Source: Hibiscus mutabilis
Taxonomy: Eukaryota; Streptophyta; Magnoliopsida; Malvales; Malvaceae
DNA length: 64,000 nucleotides
Assembly (NCBI GenBank): GCA_019671005.1
Contig: CM033723.1
Span: 16,197,254-16,261,253 of the forward strand
Reading direction: 5' to 3'
A model generated the notes under the pieces. It was not told the origin of the DNA. It worked only from the letters and a program-made list of their open reading frames with translations, and did no database searches. Positions 1 to 10,418 of this stretch are shown here, piece by piece; positions within the stretch are counted from its first letter, which is position 1; each line of letters begins with the position of its first letter. The translations under genes were made by a program, and so were the position numbers.

Positions 1-946
1 CCCCGGTGTTTGTTTTAAACATGGATGCCAAGGTTGCCAATGCGTCTGCCATCTGATTTTCTTCTCGGGGCAGGTAATTGAAGCTGACCTTTTTGAACTC
101 TTTGGTGAGCTCTTGGATCAATTCGTAATATTTGACCAACTTCGGGTCCCTGGTTTCCCATTCCCCACGCAATTGGTAAATTACTATGGATGAATCTCCG
201 AACACTCGAAATTCCTTAATCTTTCTCTCAATAGCTGAGTTCAGTCCCATAACGCAAGCTTCGTATTCAGCTATATTGTTTGTGCAGAAGAATTCCAATC
301 TGCTGGTGAAAGGATAATAGACGTCCTCAGGAAAAATTAGCACTGCTCCTATCCCATGTCCGAGGGCGTTAGAGGCTCCATCGAAGTAAAGCTTCCATGG
401 TTTATCATCTGAAACCTCTTCTTCAGTTGTAATGCACATCAAGTCTTCGTCTGGGAAATTAAAGTTCAATGCCTCATAGTCATCCGAAGCACGACTAGCT
501 AGGAAATCTGCTACGGCACTCCCCTTTACGGCTTTCTGGTTAACGTATACGATATCGAATTCGGATAAGAGCATCTGCCATCGGGCCATCCTTCCTGTTA
601 GTGCTGGCGCTTCCATTAAGAACTTCAATAGGTCTAGCTTGGATATCAACCATGTAGTGTGGTACAGTATGTACTGTCTAAGCCGCTTGGTAGCCCAAAC
701 TAGAGCACAACACAGCTTCTGCACTGGTGGGTACCGCGTTTCACAATCATTGAATTTCCTGCTTAGGTAATAGATGGCTTGCTCCTTTTTTCTTGACTCA
801 TCGTGTTGCCCCAATACGCATCCCATTGAATTCTCAAAAACTGTTAGATAGAGAATTAATGGTCAACCTGGTACTGGTGCGACTAAAATTGGAGCATTTG
901 TCAGGTACTTTTTGATCTTTTCTAGGGCTCTTTGACATTCCTCATC
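1..946 (-). pseudogene. Tandem RNase H domains of element A (retroviral type, then archaeal type)
   Basis: Downstream of the RT the minus-strand frame continues past two in-frame stops. The first (near 947) replaces a tryptophan codon and the second (near 862) an arginine codon of the family consensus. It then reads a first RNase H (SMGCVLGQHDE near 820, IYYLSRKF) and a second domain with LYFDGASNALGHGIGAVL followed by FCTNNIAEYEACVMGL (about 250-290), typical of the extra archaeal-type RNase H of Tat elements. After that come GDSSIVIYQLRGEWETRD and an ADALATLAS motif near the window start. These domains would remove the RNA strand during reverse transcription. Frame and order are seen; the domain names come from family knowledge. 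Confidence 0.85.
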
Positions 947-2119
947 TCACACACCAGGATTATTCTTTCTAAGAAGTCTGAAGACCGGGTCACATTGGTC
1001 GGTTAATTGGGAAATGAAACGAGAGATATAATTTAGCCTCCCCAGGAAACCGCAAACTTCCTTCTGAGTGCGGGGTGGTGAGAGATCCTGGATGGCTTTC
1101 ACTTTATCTGGATCAATTTCAATCCCTCTTCTGCTTACCACAAACCCTAGGAGTTTTCCAGAAGTAACGACGAAGGTACACTTGGCAGGATTGAGCCTCA
1201 GTTGGTACTTCCGTAGTCTTTGGAATAGTTTTCTCAAGTTCTGTAGGTGTTCTTCCTCTATTCCAGATTTGGCAATCATGTCGTCCACATATACTTCTAT
1301 TTCTTTGTGCATCATGTCATGGAAAAGAGTCACCATTGCTCTTTGGTATGTTGCCTCTGCGTTCTTTAACCCAAACAGCATCACTCGATAACAAAAAGTG
1401 CCCCACATGGTTATGAACGTGGTCTTCTCCATGTCGTTAGGGTCCATCTTTATCTGGTTGTACCCTGAGAAGTCGTCCATGAATGAAAACCATGAATATC
1501 CTGCAGTGTTGTCAACCAGCGTGTCAATATGTGGTAAGGGGAAATTGTCTTTAGGGCTAGCTCGGTTTAGATCCCTATAATCTACACACATACGAACTTT
1601 CCTGTCCTTCTTTGGTACCGGTACAATGTTTGCAACCCATTCGGGGTATTTTGCTACCTCCAAGAATCCAGCATCAAACTGCTTTTTTACTTCCTCTCGG
1701 ATCTTTAACAACATATCTGGTCTCATTCTCCGAAGTTTTTGCTGTATTGGTTTGCACTCCGATTTTGTTGGCAATTTGTGCACCACTATGTCGGTATTCA
1801 ACCCTGGCATATCTTGATAAGTCCAGGCGAAGACATCCTTGAATTCCTGAAGTAGGGTTATCAGTTCGTGCTTGGTTTTTGAGGAAATCGTCGTTCCTAC
1901 TTTTATTCCTTTTCTCTCTTCTTCAGTCCCCAAGTTGACAATTTCTGTTTCTTCTTGGTGGGGCATGATCTGCCTTTCTTCGTTGGCCACCATTCTCTTT
2001 AACTCTTCCGGGACCTCACTTTCTATCTCATCATATCCTTCCTCAATTCCCTCTGAGACCTCAGGGCATTCAAAATTCACTCTAGGATTGGATCCGGTAT
2101 CGTTCATATTGTCAATCAT
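947..2119 (-). CDS. Reverse transcriptase segment of element A polyprotein
   Basis: An open frame of 390 codons covers an acidic linker (about residues 1-75) and then a nearly complete RT. The finger region has PVPKKDRKVRMCVDYRDLN, the palm has FMDDFSGYNQIKM, and the catalytic motif is YVDDMIAKS near 1275-1295, with both aspartates of the YVDD box kept. The thumb and connection follow (LLGFVVSRRGIEIDPDKV, FLGRLNYISRFI). Several positions look decayed against the usual family sequence, for example TMWGTF where TPWGTF is usual. It is not a stand-alone gene: upstream is the G-patch segment 2335-2895, and the frame stops at 947 where a tryptophan codon seems to have become TGA. Lineage Tat/Ogre is clear from the motifs. 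Confidence 0.9.
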   Translation of the reverse strand: MIDNMNDTGSNPRVNFECPEVSEGIEEGYDEIESEVPEELKRMVANEERQIMPHQEETEIVNLGTEEERKGIKVGTTISSKTKHELITLLQEFKDVFAWTYQDMPGLNTDIVVHKLPTKSECKPIQQKLRRMRPDMLLKIREEVKKQFDAGFLEVAKYPEWVANIVPVPKKDRKVRMCVDYRDLNRASPKDNFPLPHIDTLVDNTAGYSWFSFMDDFSGYNQIKMDPNDMEKTTFITMWGTFCYRVMLFGLKNAEATYQRAMVTLFHDMMHKEIEVYVDDMIAKSGIEEEHLQNLRKLFQRLRKYQLRLNPAKCTFVVTSGKLLGFVVSRRGIEIDPDKVKAIQDLSPPRTQKEVCGFLGRLNYISRFISQLTDQCDPVFRLLRKNNPGV

Positions 2120-2334
2120 GAGCGACCTGCATTAAATGAGAATGAATTGTATTGGGAAAGAGATGGCTTTATATGAAGGGAATGAACATGAAGAATGCAT
2201 GAATGAAATAAATGAAACTTTGGTCATTTTAGGAAAGTGGGGATATTTTCATTTCAATCAAAAAGTTAACATAGGTGCCCCGTACAAGAGATCCCCATTG
2301 TTTACGGGCAAAAACAAAAGGTTGATTCAGAGCA

Positions 2335-2895
2335 TTACTCTGATCTTTTCCTAAAAACTACAGGTAGATCAATGCAGCTCCAGTTATCGAGTGTTTCCCA
2401 TGGACGGCAAGGGCGGATGTTGGTAAACATTTTGCTGCCTCGGTCCTTTTCAGCTATCATGTTGATGTATATCCCTTCAAATGATTCACTGAGTATTTCC
2501 TCCTGGTTGAGTACTTCATTTTTCTTCATTGCCTCTCCAACATCTTGACCTGGCTGGTAGAACCCTCCGGAGACAAAAGTGGTTTTCAAACTAGGAAAGG
2601 ACATCGGTCTCCACGGAATGTCTTCTCCTTTAGATCTGGCTTTTCTTTGCTCATCCTTTCTCTTATATTCCTCTTTTCTCTGTTGGGCACTTGGTTGGTA
2701 ACCCAGCCCAAAACGATCCTTCTTGGTTATCATATTCTTGGCTCTTAGGTTTCCTTGTAATTTCTTCCCCAGCCCTTTTCCTACTTTGGCTCCTTGGCCC
2801 AGAGTTTCTGCGACAGTCATTTTGGTACAATTAGATAACCTAGGGTAGGGGATCCGACTTCCCTTCGAAATGAATGTGGCATTTACTAGTTCCAA
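2335..2895 (-). CDS. G-patch-like linker of element A polyprotein, between protease and RT
   Basis: The 186-residue open frame begins ELVNATFISKG, then has a glycine-rich GQGAKVGKGLGKKLQGN stretch (about residues 33-49) and RFGLGYQPSAQQRKEEYKRK (about 61-80). This paired GxGLG...GLGY arrangement is the G-patch-like segment known between protease and RT in several plant gypsy lineages, where it is thought to bind RNA or partner proteins. The C-terminal part (EILSESFEGIYINMI, NIRPCRPWETLDNWSCIDLPVVF) is a conserved linker. The preceding codon is TGA, where the family normally has arginine (SF-R-ALE), so one nonsense change separates this frame from the protease. Between its end and the RT frame (2120-2334) I recognise nothing else. 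Confidence 0.75.
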   Translation of the reverse strand: MELVNATFISKGSRIPYPRLSNCTKMTVAETLGQGAKVGKGLGKKLQGNLRAKNMITKKDRFGLGYQPSAQQRKEEYKRKDEQRKARSKGEDIPWRPMSFPSLKTTFVSGGFYQPGQDVGEAMKKNEVLNQEEILSESFEGIYINMIAEKDRGSKMFTNIRPCRPWETLDNWSCIDLPVVFRKRSE

Positions 2896-2898
2896 TGC

Positions 2899-3666
2899 TC
2901 AAAACGAGCATTCTGCAGCATCTTCATCATTTTGAATGTAGGGGGCGTCTGATGTCACTAAAGCAACAAATTCCTGCTCTGCCTCTACTGTGACCAATTT
3001 GCCTTCGACTACAAATTTTAACTTTTGATGCAATGATGAGGGGACAACTCCTGCGGAGTGGATCCATGGTCTTCCCAACAAGCAGCTGTAAGATGGTTTT
3101 ATGTCCATCACCACAAAGTCGATCACATATTCAGTTGGTCCGATCAATAGGGGCACCTCAATTTTCCCCATTGTTCCTCTTTGCGTACCATCAAAGGCTC
3201 TTACCGAATTGTGGCAGGGCTGTAGGTGCGAACCATCTATTGGCAGTTTTTGCAGGGTCACCATAGGCAAGATGTTCAATGCTGACCCATTGTCGATCAG
3301 TACGCCTGGTACTACATACCCTTTGCAGTGGGTAGTGATGTTAAGGGCTTTGGTGGACCCCATTCCTCCCTCAGGGATCTCATCGTCACTGAACGTTATG
3401 TGATTATAGGCAGTGATATGCCCCACTATCATGTCCAGGTTTGTCACAGAAATGTCCTAGGGCACAAAAGTTTGATTCAGCACTTTCAATAGCGTCTCCC
3501 GGTGCTTTTCTGAACTCAAGAGTAATTCCAGTACTGTGATCCTGGCCGGTTGCTTTCGTAGTTGTTCCACCACGTTGTACTCGCTATGTCTTAAGAACTT
3601 CAGAAATTCTTTGGACTGGGCCTCAGTTACCGGCTCATTTATCTTTGGGGGGAGGTTCTTCTCCAA
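2899..3666 (-). pseudogene. Aspartic protease region of element A polyprotein
   Basis: Two adjacent frames (3666-3457 and 3447-2899) are one domain split by a TAG codon at about 3457, where relatives have glutamine or histidine (VP-x-DIS). The upstream part is the conserved helix-rich leader (KINEPVTEAQSKEFLKFLRHSEYNVVEQL). The downstream part carries the catalytic loop as VLIDNGSALNILP, in which asparagine stands next to the active-site aspartate as is usual in Tat proteases, and then LLGRPWIHSAGVVPSSLHQ, which corresponds to the flap and C-terminal strand. It would process the gag-pol polyprotein. The nonsense codon makes it non-functional as it stands. Confidence 0.82.
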
Positions 3667-4930
3667 ATATCTGCGTGGGGCTAACTACTGTATTCTTCCC
3701 CTTATCTTTTTCAGCTGCTTTCAAAGCCTCGGAGGAATAACATCTGACGCTCCTTGTGAAATGGCCGGCCTCACCAACGTTCACATCGTTCTGGCTTTGT
3801 TGGTCTTTCAGCGTAGGCTCTTTTACCTGACCGGGTTCTGGTTTTTCTTGCGTAGTTACATTTACAGCATAATTCCTGGGGGTTTGCCGCATATCTTTAA
3901 ATGGGAATGGAGATGGTGCTGAAATGATGATCTTGGGATTTATCTTGTTGGTTTCTCCTTGGGAGGCACCTGCATTCCCTGGGCTGGGGAGATGATAAAA
4001 GGTCTATCCTTCCCGTATTTAGATTTGGGGCTATCCGTCATGTGTACGTCCGACCCCTTCTTCCCCATGGGCTCCTCGAAGAATTCTATTTATTTCTCAT
4101 TCATTAATTGCTGTACCAATCTCTTGAACTCATCGCACTCTTGGATATCATGCCCTTCAGTCTGGTGGAATTCGCAATACACTCCACATCCCTTCTGCCT
4201 TGTTATCATGCCTTTGTCGATCATACGAGCCATGCATAACTGTTGAAATACCCACCGTAAAGGAGATTTGATTTCTGACACATCATCCTTAATCCTCCTG
4301 GTAAAGTATTCTTCAATAACATTTACTCATCTTTCCCATGATTAGGCAAAGAGGTTGTTGGCTACACTCGGCTCTTCAAACTTCAATATCCCGAATCGAT
4401 TAAGTTCTCGCAGTTTTTTTTGAAAGCAAAGCGCAGTTCTCGGTGGGATGTCCAGGGTACCGCCGTGATAGTCGCAATGCGCGCGTCGGATTGTACCAAG
4501 ACGGAAGGGCGAATTGACAGAGTAACGATATATGGACGGACCAGTCCGCTTCATACAACCGGGAATAAAGTTCGAGTACGAAAGCAGGTATGGGAGTGAA
4601 AGTTCTTCTCTCTTTCTCTTTTTCGCGATTCTCTCATCTCTTTGATTCGAGTTTTGTGTTTTTCCCACAGTGCTTGTAGGCTGTGAGACTGTGAAGTTCT
4701 TTGGGGCGGTATAAGTGCTGGTGGTGTTTACTTCATTTCTCTTGTTATACTTCCGAGACCCTTCCCGCCATCAATTCTACCACTCTTAATTGCAGTTCAA
4801 GGGACTCCCGAGTCCGATTAAGTCAGCAAAAAGCACTGCGTTGTGTTATTAATGAGACGATCAAAGAGTGCCCCTTTCGAGTATTAACAAATAATGGCGT
4901 AATTTCATGTTCCGGGATGGGTGGCTGAAT
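3667..4930 (-). pseudogene. gag C-terminal region of element A with zinc-knuckle-like motifs, broken
   Basis: Between capsid and protease the minus strand keeps recognisable pieces in several short frames. One has HCDYHGGTLDIPPRTALCFQ followed by ILKFEEPSVANNLF (about 4350-4490), a decayed form of the Cys/His motif found after the capsid in Tat gag. The second has VYCEFHQTEGHDIQECDEFK (about 4120-4190), the second Cys/His-type motif of the family. A linker (3635-3892, ending EEPPPKDK) leads into the protease. These pieces should bind nucleic acid during RNA packaging. Stops and frame changes interrupt the region. The long plus-strand frame at 3536-3922 is an antisense shadow. Confidence 0.72.
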
Positions 4931-4953
4931 TTGGGCGCCACTTCTCTCCACCT

Positions 4954-5763
4954 TTAGGCGTATTGTCGCAGAGCTTCCGTTGGACTTCGCCCCATATTTT
5001 CCAACATAATTCTACTGGGGGTCATGTCTATTACATGCTTATATTGCTCAGTAAATGCTCTTGACAGATCTTTCCATGTCTTAACATTTGCTTTGCTCAA
5101 CTGGGTGTACCACCATAATGCCGCTCCAGTTAGGCTGTCCTGGAAACAATGGATCAGTAGCTTTTCGTCCTTATGGTAGGCCGCCATCTTTCGACAGTAC
5201 ATTGTTATATGTGCGGAAGCACACGTGGTTCCATCGTATTTGTCGAACTCTGGCGTTTTAAATTTTGGCGGTAGGACAAGATCGGACACCAGACTTAAGT
5301 CGCTAGCGTCATTTCCTGATTCTTCATTAGATTGTAACGTTTTAAATTTTTCCTCCATGAGGTGAAACCTTTCCTCCCACTTTTTCTCTACCTCGGTCAT
5401 GATCCTTTCAACCATGTTTAGGTCCGGCACTTCTTCTTCATAGAGTGCTTCAGCATCGAGGGGTTGAGTTTCAGGTGCCCCTATTTGAAAACTAGATGTC
5501 ATTCCTGCAGGGTCGATATACACCTTCCTAGCCGGGTTTGGTGCAGTTGGTTGAACCTTGTTGTGAGCTGGGGTACCTTCTGGCTCTTGAATGGTTTCTC
5601 CTTCCACTCTTTTTCCAAGACTCTTAGCCAACAATGCGGTTATGTCGGATACTATAGATGCTTGCGACTGCGCAATCTGATCACTGAGGCTTCTTTGGGC
5701 CTCTTCAAGTCTTGTCTCGAGCTCTTTTTGCCCTTTTTCTAGACTGATTATCCTGTCTTCCAT
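4954..5763 (-). CDS. gag capsid region of element A
   Basis: The 269-codon frame starts with a predicted coiled coil (MEDRIISLEKGQKELETRLEE). It continues through a variable linker to the capsid core: LVLPPKFKTPEFDKYDGTT, then MYCRKMAAYHKDEKLLIHCF, DSLTGAALWWYTQL and TWKDLSRAFTEQYKH, all hallmarks of plant Ty3/gypsy gag. It ends at TAA where relatives read glutamine (ALRQYA-Q-RWREV), another C-to-T nonsense change. The methionine at 5763 is accepted because relatives start gag at the same MEDR-type motif. Gag forms the particle shell in the cytoplasm. The frame is long and well kept compared with the C-terminal half. Confidence 0.85.
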   Translation of the reverse strand: MEDRIISLEKGQKELETRLEEAQRSLSDQIAQSQASIVSDITALLAKSLGKRVEGETIQEPEGTPAHNKVQPTAPNPARKVYIDPAGMTSSFQIGAPETQPLDAEALYEEEVPDLNMVERIMTEVEKKWEERFHLMEEKFKTLQSNEESGNDASDLSLVSDLVLPPKFKTPEFDKYDGTTCASAHITMYCRKMAAYHKDEKLLIHCFQDSLTGAALWWYTQLSKANVKTWKDLSRAFTEQYKHVIDMTPSRIMLENMGRSPTEALRQYA

Positions 5764-6051
5764 GAGCTTGCTTTGTAACCGGGTAAAGTATGGGTGATGA
5801 ATGATTGCGGGTTAACTACACACAACGCCACAATATTCATAATGTTAATATGGTTGCAAGAAATAAATGCATGTATAATGATGCGAATGTCATGATGCAA
5901 ATGCAAGAATGTATGCAAATAAGGTACTGATTCCGCTGGTAATCACCCTTTTGAACTACTTCCACGAGAATTAAAGGGTCTAGATTACAATAGAGTTTGT
6001 ATTACAAAATAAAGATCCCTAATACAAAAGATCTAATTACAACCCAGAGTT
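5764..6051 (-). other. Intergenic leader between the coiled-coil ORF and gag of element A
   Basis: No gene is visible in this 290-bp stretch. It contains repeated ATGC/AATGC words and a segment around 5930-6000 (tgattccgctggtaatcacc) that recurs almost unchanged at 61480-61500 in element E and in weaker form near 60650 and 59065. It therefore behaves as a conserved spacer upstream of gag in this Tat family. Confidence 0.6.
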
Positions 6052-6882
6052 CTATAGATAAGCTCTAGCTCTATCTCCTAATTTTCCAATTGCCCTGAGC
6101 AGCTTGAGGAACCTAGGAGCTTCTTCTATTTTCGGGACTATGAAAGGTCGGAGTGTCTCAGCCTCGACAGCTAAATCATTCACATGCTTGGCGACTCGTT
6201 GTATGTCCACCATCAAGTTTGCGTAATACTGGTCCCTGTCCTATACTATCCGGGCAGCATCGCGCAGTCTCTTTTGCCAATAGGTGTCCCCTCCAGCTGC
6301 AGCCTCCTCGAACACACTAATTCTTTCCTTGTAATCCTCAACAGTTGCTTCGAGAGACTCAATTCGTGCTCGTAACATGCTTACTTCGCGCTCTCTTTCT
6401 TGAAGCTCAGTGAAACCATTTCTGTGGCAGTACATTCGAAGTGAGTGCTCAACTTCCGCCACCTTTCCTTTTAATTCGCCATTCTGACTTTGGCTTTGCT
6501 CCAGACTTTGAATAGTGTCATCGTACAATTTTTGCATCTCTAACAGTCTATTTCGGCTACTCATGGATTTTCTTTTCCATACGGCGACGCTTTCTTTCTC
6601 ATGATGGACAGCTTGTTTTCCCTTGTTGATTTCTTGCCTGAGTCTTTCCTTTTCCTGATTAATGGCCTTCTTGGAGGACCGTTTTTCTTCTTCCATAGCC
6701 AACCGGCAGCTTTCTATCTCTTTCTCGATTGCTCTCTTACTGATTTCTCGTTCTTCTTCCACCAAACGGATGCCATTCATTCTTTCTCTTTCCACAGCTA
6801 TGAATTGACTCCGGCTGGCCTTCTGTATTTTTGCTTGTAGTAGAAGGGCATCTTTTTGATAAAGAGCATTCTTGTCATTCAA
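6052..6882 (-). CDS. Coiled-coil ORF upstream of gag in element A
   Basis: The open frame 6882-6241 encodes about 213 residues, almost all charged coiled coil (heptad-rich ERERMNGIRLVEEEREISKR, SLEQSQSQNGELKGKVAEVE). A TAG at about 6241 interrupts it where relatives have glutamine (RIV-Q-DRD). The same frame then continues for 62 codons through LMVDIQRVAKHVNDLAVEAE and APRFLKLLRAIGKLGDRARA to a stop at 6052-6054. The tail is also present in element E (61601-61770), so it is a real conserved product and not random open frame. In relatives this is the C-terminal half of a larger plant transposon protein encoded before gag; the N-terminal half is missing here, probably by a deletion that also removed the primer site. 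Function unknown; self-association is plausible. Confidence 0.7.
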
Positions 6883-6897
6883 ATATGCATTTTATTC

Positions 6898-9727
6898 CGT
6901 AGCGATGTCCCTTTTTTTATCACTGGAAAAAAACGAGGGTTTTCGAAGGTGTTTGTGATTCTTTTGGATATAAAATATTTATTCCGTGGGGTTTTTTTAA
7001 AAAAACTGCATTTTAAAAAATGGAGTCGCCACCGGCCACTTAGGTAGGCCGGACACCGTAAAACCAGAGATTCAAAAAAAATTGGGTTCGGGAGTCGGTT
7101 ACGGATGGGGAAGGATTAGCACCCCCACACCGCCCAAAATTGGCACTTTAATAATTACCGCTTTATTAATATTGGATTTTCCGGATTAAAGTGACGATTA
7201 TTTTAAAATTCGGTCATAATTGCGAATAAATTTTAAGGGCCCCGTTATCCGAGAATAAACGCCCAACCACTATCACTACGCCTGATACTGGCCCTGTTTA
7301 CGCTCGGATAAAAGGGCACCGCATTAACAATTTATATACCATATGCAATCTTAGTAACAAAAATATAAGACATAGCAGATAATTTAAAAACAGTAAATAT
7401 TCACATAACAGAATACTAATCTAACATAAATGAAATATGTAATTAAAACACACATATACATACCAAGCTTAATATTAGATAAAAGCAAACTTAACATGCC
7501 ACAATAACAAGGTAGGAATAAATACATATATAGACGAACATATATTTCAAAAAGACATACATACTAGTAATAAAACATATTTCAACATATATGGGACAAT
7601 ATATTATATATAAAAAGAAAATACACTAACATGTAACCTAAAAAAGCCAAGAGAACATACACATATACAAAAATACAAAACATGTCGTATATGAGTCAAC
7701 TAGAACATAACATGCTTAATATGAATAACCAAACAAAAAGACACATAATCATTATAAACTTAACACACATATACATGTGAACATAAAAATACGAGGCATA
7801 TACGAGAGATATATAATAAGACAAAATATTACATTAACATATACGATTATAATACGAACATGAGTATTTACATAGAAACAAGACTGAAATGAAAAGAAAT
7901 AAAAGTCATTGGCAGAAATTAAAGGATAATAATATGCAATTTAAGGACGAAAATACAAAATAGACAGAACCTAAAAGGGTCAAAACTGTAATTAGACCAA
8001 GGGGCAGACCCGAAATGAAAAGTTCAAAAACGCGGGATGGTTCAAGGGGTAATTTTACCATTTAAAAATTGATTCAGTGTAATTTAGGGACTGGATTGCA
8101 AGATTTTGAAATACAAGGGGGACCAGAGTTGTAAATATACCACGCGGTGAGACAGAAGTGAAAATATCAAAGACGCGGGGGGATTTATTATGTAATTTTC
8201 CCATTTCACGAAATAATAATATCTATAAAAACCCTTTTTTAGGCCGGAACCAATTTTCCCTCATTTTGTTTGATTTTTTCAGTTTTATAATAGCTCTCTC
8301 TCTCATTTTCTCTCAACTCGATCCCATGAAACCCAGAATCCGGCGGCCGGCCGCCGTATTCTCCACCGCCGGCTGCCGCTAACCGGTGCCGACGAGCCTA
8401 AAAAACACACCAAAATAACCCCTTTCTCATCCTCTACACGAATCTGAGGTTGGATTCAGAGGAAAAGCCTCCATCTGCCCTAGATCTAGGAAATACGAAA
8501 CGAAAAACCCATTTTTTTAAATCCAAAATGAAACTACAAGGGGTCTCCCACTCCTTTCAGTTCACCGTATCTGGCTTGGGGAAGCCGAAAAGGCTTGTCA
8601 CTGGTGAGGGGAGACCCACAAACGGCGACGGTAAGACCTCTAACTCTCACTTTCCCCCCCTCTTTTGTGTATGCATGCAAAAAAGAATAAGAAAGGAAAC
8701 GAGTATTTACCACTGGACTTTTTTCTTTCGATTATAACTTGACTTGTTAGATTACAACTTGTTCTGTCCGATTACAACTCTATGTTCTCTCCTCTTACAA
8801 AATATTTGTTTCGTACATATATATGCCTGTCTTTGGTTTTGGTACAAGTTGTATAATACTTGCTTTTTTTAGATCTGGACTGCTGACATATTTCTTTTCT
8901 TGCCGTGTTTTGACATGTTCTGAGCGCGGTGGTTGAAGATCGGCATGGTGCAGCATGGTGGCGGTGTGGGCTCTGTCTTCGGCCAGATGTGTCCTCGGCC
9001 GTTAGATCGGATCTGATCTAACGGTTGGGATGGCTTGAAGGATGAACGGCTCAGATGAAGCCTCGGTTGGTGAAACGGCTCCAGATCGTGCCACGTGGGG
9101 CTCAGCAGTCGAGGGGTCAGAGCGCGTGGGGCTCACGCATGCGTGGGATATCAAAGAGTCCGCGCGTGGGCTGCACGCGCGAGTGGCACTCGAACGGTCC
9201 AGACGTGATGTGCACGCGGCTGGCAGATATTTTGGTCCTTGGTTGGATCGTGGCCGTTGGATCAGATCTTGATCCAACGGCCCATAGTCACCTGCACACA
9301 CAATAATTGTAATTAGATAGGGTTTGGGCCAACCGGGCCTTGTAATAAAATTAGATTTGTAATTGGACCTGGACTGTAATTTATTTATTTGGTTTAATAT
9401 ATATTTTTGGATTTTCATTTTATATTAGCCCAATAGTATAATTATAACAGCAATACACATACATACGTAAATACCTATACAAACATTAATTATAACATAC
9501 CAGTATACATACATATATAATTATACACATAATTAACCATAAAAACAAATACGCTCATACTAAATATAGATGCATACGCGACACACATACACCGTATTTA
9601 ATACGTATACATACATAGTTTATAATATACATGCACACATAAAATAATAACACTCATGCACATAATAAATATAATATGTATACATGCAACACTAATATGT
9701 ATTTACAGATAAAAATGAGTGATTACA
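6898..9727 (-). repeat. 5' LTR of element A (2.83 kb)
   Basis: The left boundary is set by cgtagcgatgtcc (6898), matching the start tgtagcgatgtcc of both element E LTRs with the first T changed to C. The right boundary is set by aaaatgagtgattaca ending at 9727, which matches the end of the E LTR at 63770. About 430 bp at the left (6898-7340) are closely shared with E; the remaining 2.4 kb are unique. The LTR holds an AT-rich stretch (7340-8000), a CT-rich stretch (8270-8320) and a GC-rich island (about 8990-9290) flanked by two perfect hairpins. Small frames inside it, such as 9002-9418 and 8450-8737, have no recognisable protein features. The primer site next to the LTR is missing. Confidence 0.8.
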
Positions 9728-10418
9728 TCACCCAAACAGAATCCTTTTCAGCCGGTGTCAATGGCAAACCTATTTCAAAATCCATGGTGATTCTCTCCCA
9801 TTTCCACTCTGAAATTTTCAGCGGTTGCAACAACCCGGATGGAAATTTATGTTCTGCCTTGACCCGCTGACATACCATGCACTTGGAAACAAACTCAACC
9901 ACATCCTTTTTCAACCCAACCCAGTAGTATGTCTCCCTCAAATCACGATACACCTTAACACTACCAGGATGCATAGCAAAAGGACTAGAGTGTGCCTCCG
10001 CTAAGATAGTGTGCCTCAACTTCGGATCATTCAGCACCACTATCCGACCTTTGAAACACAAAACTCCGTCATCATCAAAATAAAAATCCGACAGATTTCC
10101 ATCCGCTATATCCTTAACATGCTCAACCAACGAATCATCGTACGGTTGCTTAGCTTTAATCAACTGTGATAACGTAGGCTTAACTTGCAACTCGACTAAC
10201 AAGCCCCCACCACGAGTTACACTCAACCGAGCAAACATAGCTCTCAACTCAACCATAGCTTTTCTACTCAAAGCATCCGCCACCACATTTACTTTACCCG
10301 GATGGTACTCATTGGTTAAATCGTAATCTTTAAGCAACTTCAACCATCTTCCCTGCCTAAGGTTCAACTCCTTCTGCGACATCAGATACTTCAGGCTCTT
10401 ATGATCCGTAAAAACCAC
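9728..10418 (-). pseudogene. RNase H tail and integrase N-terminal part of element B
   Basis: The frame reads TDHKSLKYLMSQKELNLRQ (end of RNase H) and ADALSRKAMVELRAMFARLS. It then reads the integrase zinc-binding region, with AEAHSSPFAMHPGSVKVYRD supplying the histidines and CMVCQRVKAEH the cysteines, and enters the core with ITMDFEIGLPLTPAEKDSVWV. It ends exactly where the LTR of element A begins at 9727, so the rest of the catalytic core was displaced to the left of the window. The fragment itself has no internal stop, which suggests it is less decayed than the neighbouring Athila piece. Integrase would insert cDNA into the host genome. Confidence 0.85.

Larger units (their letters stand above)
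1..9727 (-). mobile_element. Element A: Tat/Ogre-type Ty3/gypsy LTR retrotransposon, 3' part outside the window
   Basis: In minus-strand order I read a long LTR, a coiled-coil ORF, gag, aspartic protease, a G-patch-like segment, reverse transcriptase and two RNase H-like domains, then the window edge. Protease-G-patch-RT followed by a second, archaeal-type RNase H is characteristic of the Tat/Ogre group. Integrase and the 3' LTR lie to the left of base 1. The LTR's right end falls inside an integrase frame of another gypsy element (B), so A is a nested insertion; the first five flanking bases are TCACC, and the matching copy should lie beyond the left edge. The frames carry several nonsense changes, so the copy is dead. 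Confidence 0.9.

Noticed and set aside
3536..3922. Plus-strand 128-codon frame
   Set aside because: Lies antisense to the element A gag-protease region, whose minus-strand frames carry conserved motifs.
8158..8737. Plus-strand TATA-like ctataaaaacc, CT-rich stretch and ATG frames, resembling a host gene start
   Set aside because: Inside the LTR of element A, opposite to its sense strand, with no coding homology. An antisense LTR promoter is possible but unsupported.
9002..9418. 138-codon minus-strand frame in the LTR of element A
   Set aside because: No recognised motif; composition follows the GC-rich island; the LTR context makes a gene unlikely.
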